25,474 nucleotides of DNA, from the NCBI GenBank assembly GCA_964616985.1, contig CAZTVF010000080.1:1-25474 (forward strand), in the 5' to 3' direction. Made by a program: the position numbers and the translations under genes. The notes under the pieces are model-generated. The model ran no database searches and had not been told where the DNA came from. It saw only the letters and a program-made list of their open reading frames with translations. Below, piece by piece: positions 25,312-25,474 of the stretch (the first letter of the stretch is position 1; each line of letters starts with the position of its first letter). Source of the stretch: CAZTVF01 sp964616985 (GTDB lineage: Bacteria; Planctomycetota; Phycisphaerae; SM23-33).

Positions 25312-25406
25312 TCTAAACGAACACGCCAATCCGCGCATGAGAAAATGATGATCTCCTCCCGGGACGGTGCGGACGGCTACGGATGGTGGGTGCGAAAGAC
25401 ATGTCA

Positions 25407-25428
25407 GCCCATGGCGGAAGCCATGGGC
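25407..25428. repeat. Hairpin GCCCATGGC-ggaa-GCCATGGGC
   Basis: A 9-bp perfect stem with GGAA loop in the spacer upstream of the glycosyltransferase-like gene. A second small palindrome GCCCC-GTCA-GGGGC lies near 25453-25466. No gene is seen in 25312-25474. Confidence 0.6.
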
Positions 25429-25474
25429 AACAGGGTGCGTCCTTCTGGGAAGCCCCGTCAGGGGCGGCACGAGG

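Overview
The window looks like a scaffold from an uncultured anaerobic planctomycete, probably Phycisphaerae-like. DNA is GC-rich with mostly G/C third codon positions. Two large proteins begin with the planctomycetal N-terminal signature SLEPRLLMA. There is a pyruvate:ferredoxin oxidoreductase and an oxygen-sensitive glycyl radical enzyme, several polysaccharide-degrading enzymes, and many small intergenic palindromes. No tRNA, rRNA, CRISPR array or transposase gene was recognised. A run of 10 N at 20237-20246 marks a scaffold join inside a gene.

Layout. Plus strand: the C-terminal two thirds of pyruvate:ferredoxin oxidoreductase (1-1908), a strong hairpin, a GH35-like glycosidase (2025-4127), a repeat-rich spacer, an alpha/beta hydrolase translationally coupled to a small membrane protein (4519-5747), and a second repeat-rich spacer. 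A small minus-strand membrane protein (5921-6217) lies in the gap before a plus-strand pair: a fumarate-reductase-type flavoprotein (6487-8523) and a glycyl radical enzyme (8606-10930). From about 11.1 kb to the right edge every convincing gene is on the minus strand. In transcription order these are a polytopic glycosyltransferase-like protein, an acidic Cys-rich protein, a 2-hydroxyacid dehydrogenase, a sugar isomerase-like TIM barrel, a heparinase II/III-like protein, two tandem calpain-like surface proteins, a GH51 arabinofuranosidase, a UroD/MtaA-like protein and a DUF4190-like membrane protein.

How it may work together. The glycosidases (GH35-like, GH51), the heparinase-like lyase, the TIM-barrel isomerase and the 2-hydroxyacid dehydrogenase fit degradation of plant or algal polysaccharides, ending in anaerobic fermentation through pyruvate:ferredoxin oxidoreductase. 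The flavoprotein plus glycyl radical enzyme suggests an anaerobic elimination coupled to a reduction; the substrate cannot be read from the sequence and no activating enzyme is in the window.

Most notable points: (i) of the two tandem calpain-like paralogs, one keeps the Cys/His/Asn triad while the other has lost Cys and His, and both carry the same 19-nt leader element about 30 nt before the start codon; (ii) the flavoprotein/glycyl radical pair; (iii) a Gly-Thr-Ser repeat of foreign-looking codon use beside the assembly gap inside the heparinase-like gene; (iv) several families of intergenic palindromes, including two copies with a compensatory base-pair change.
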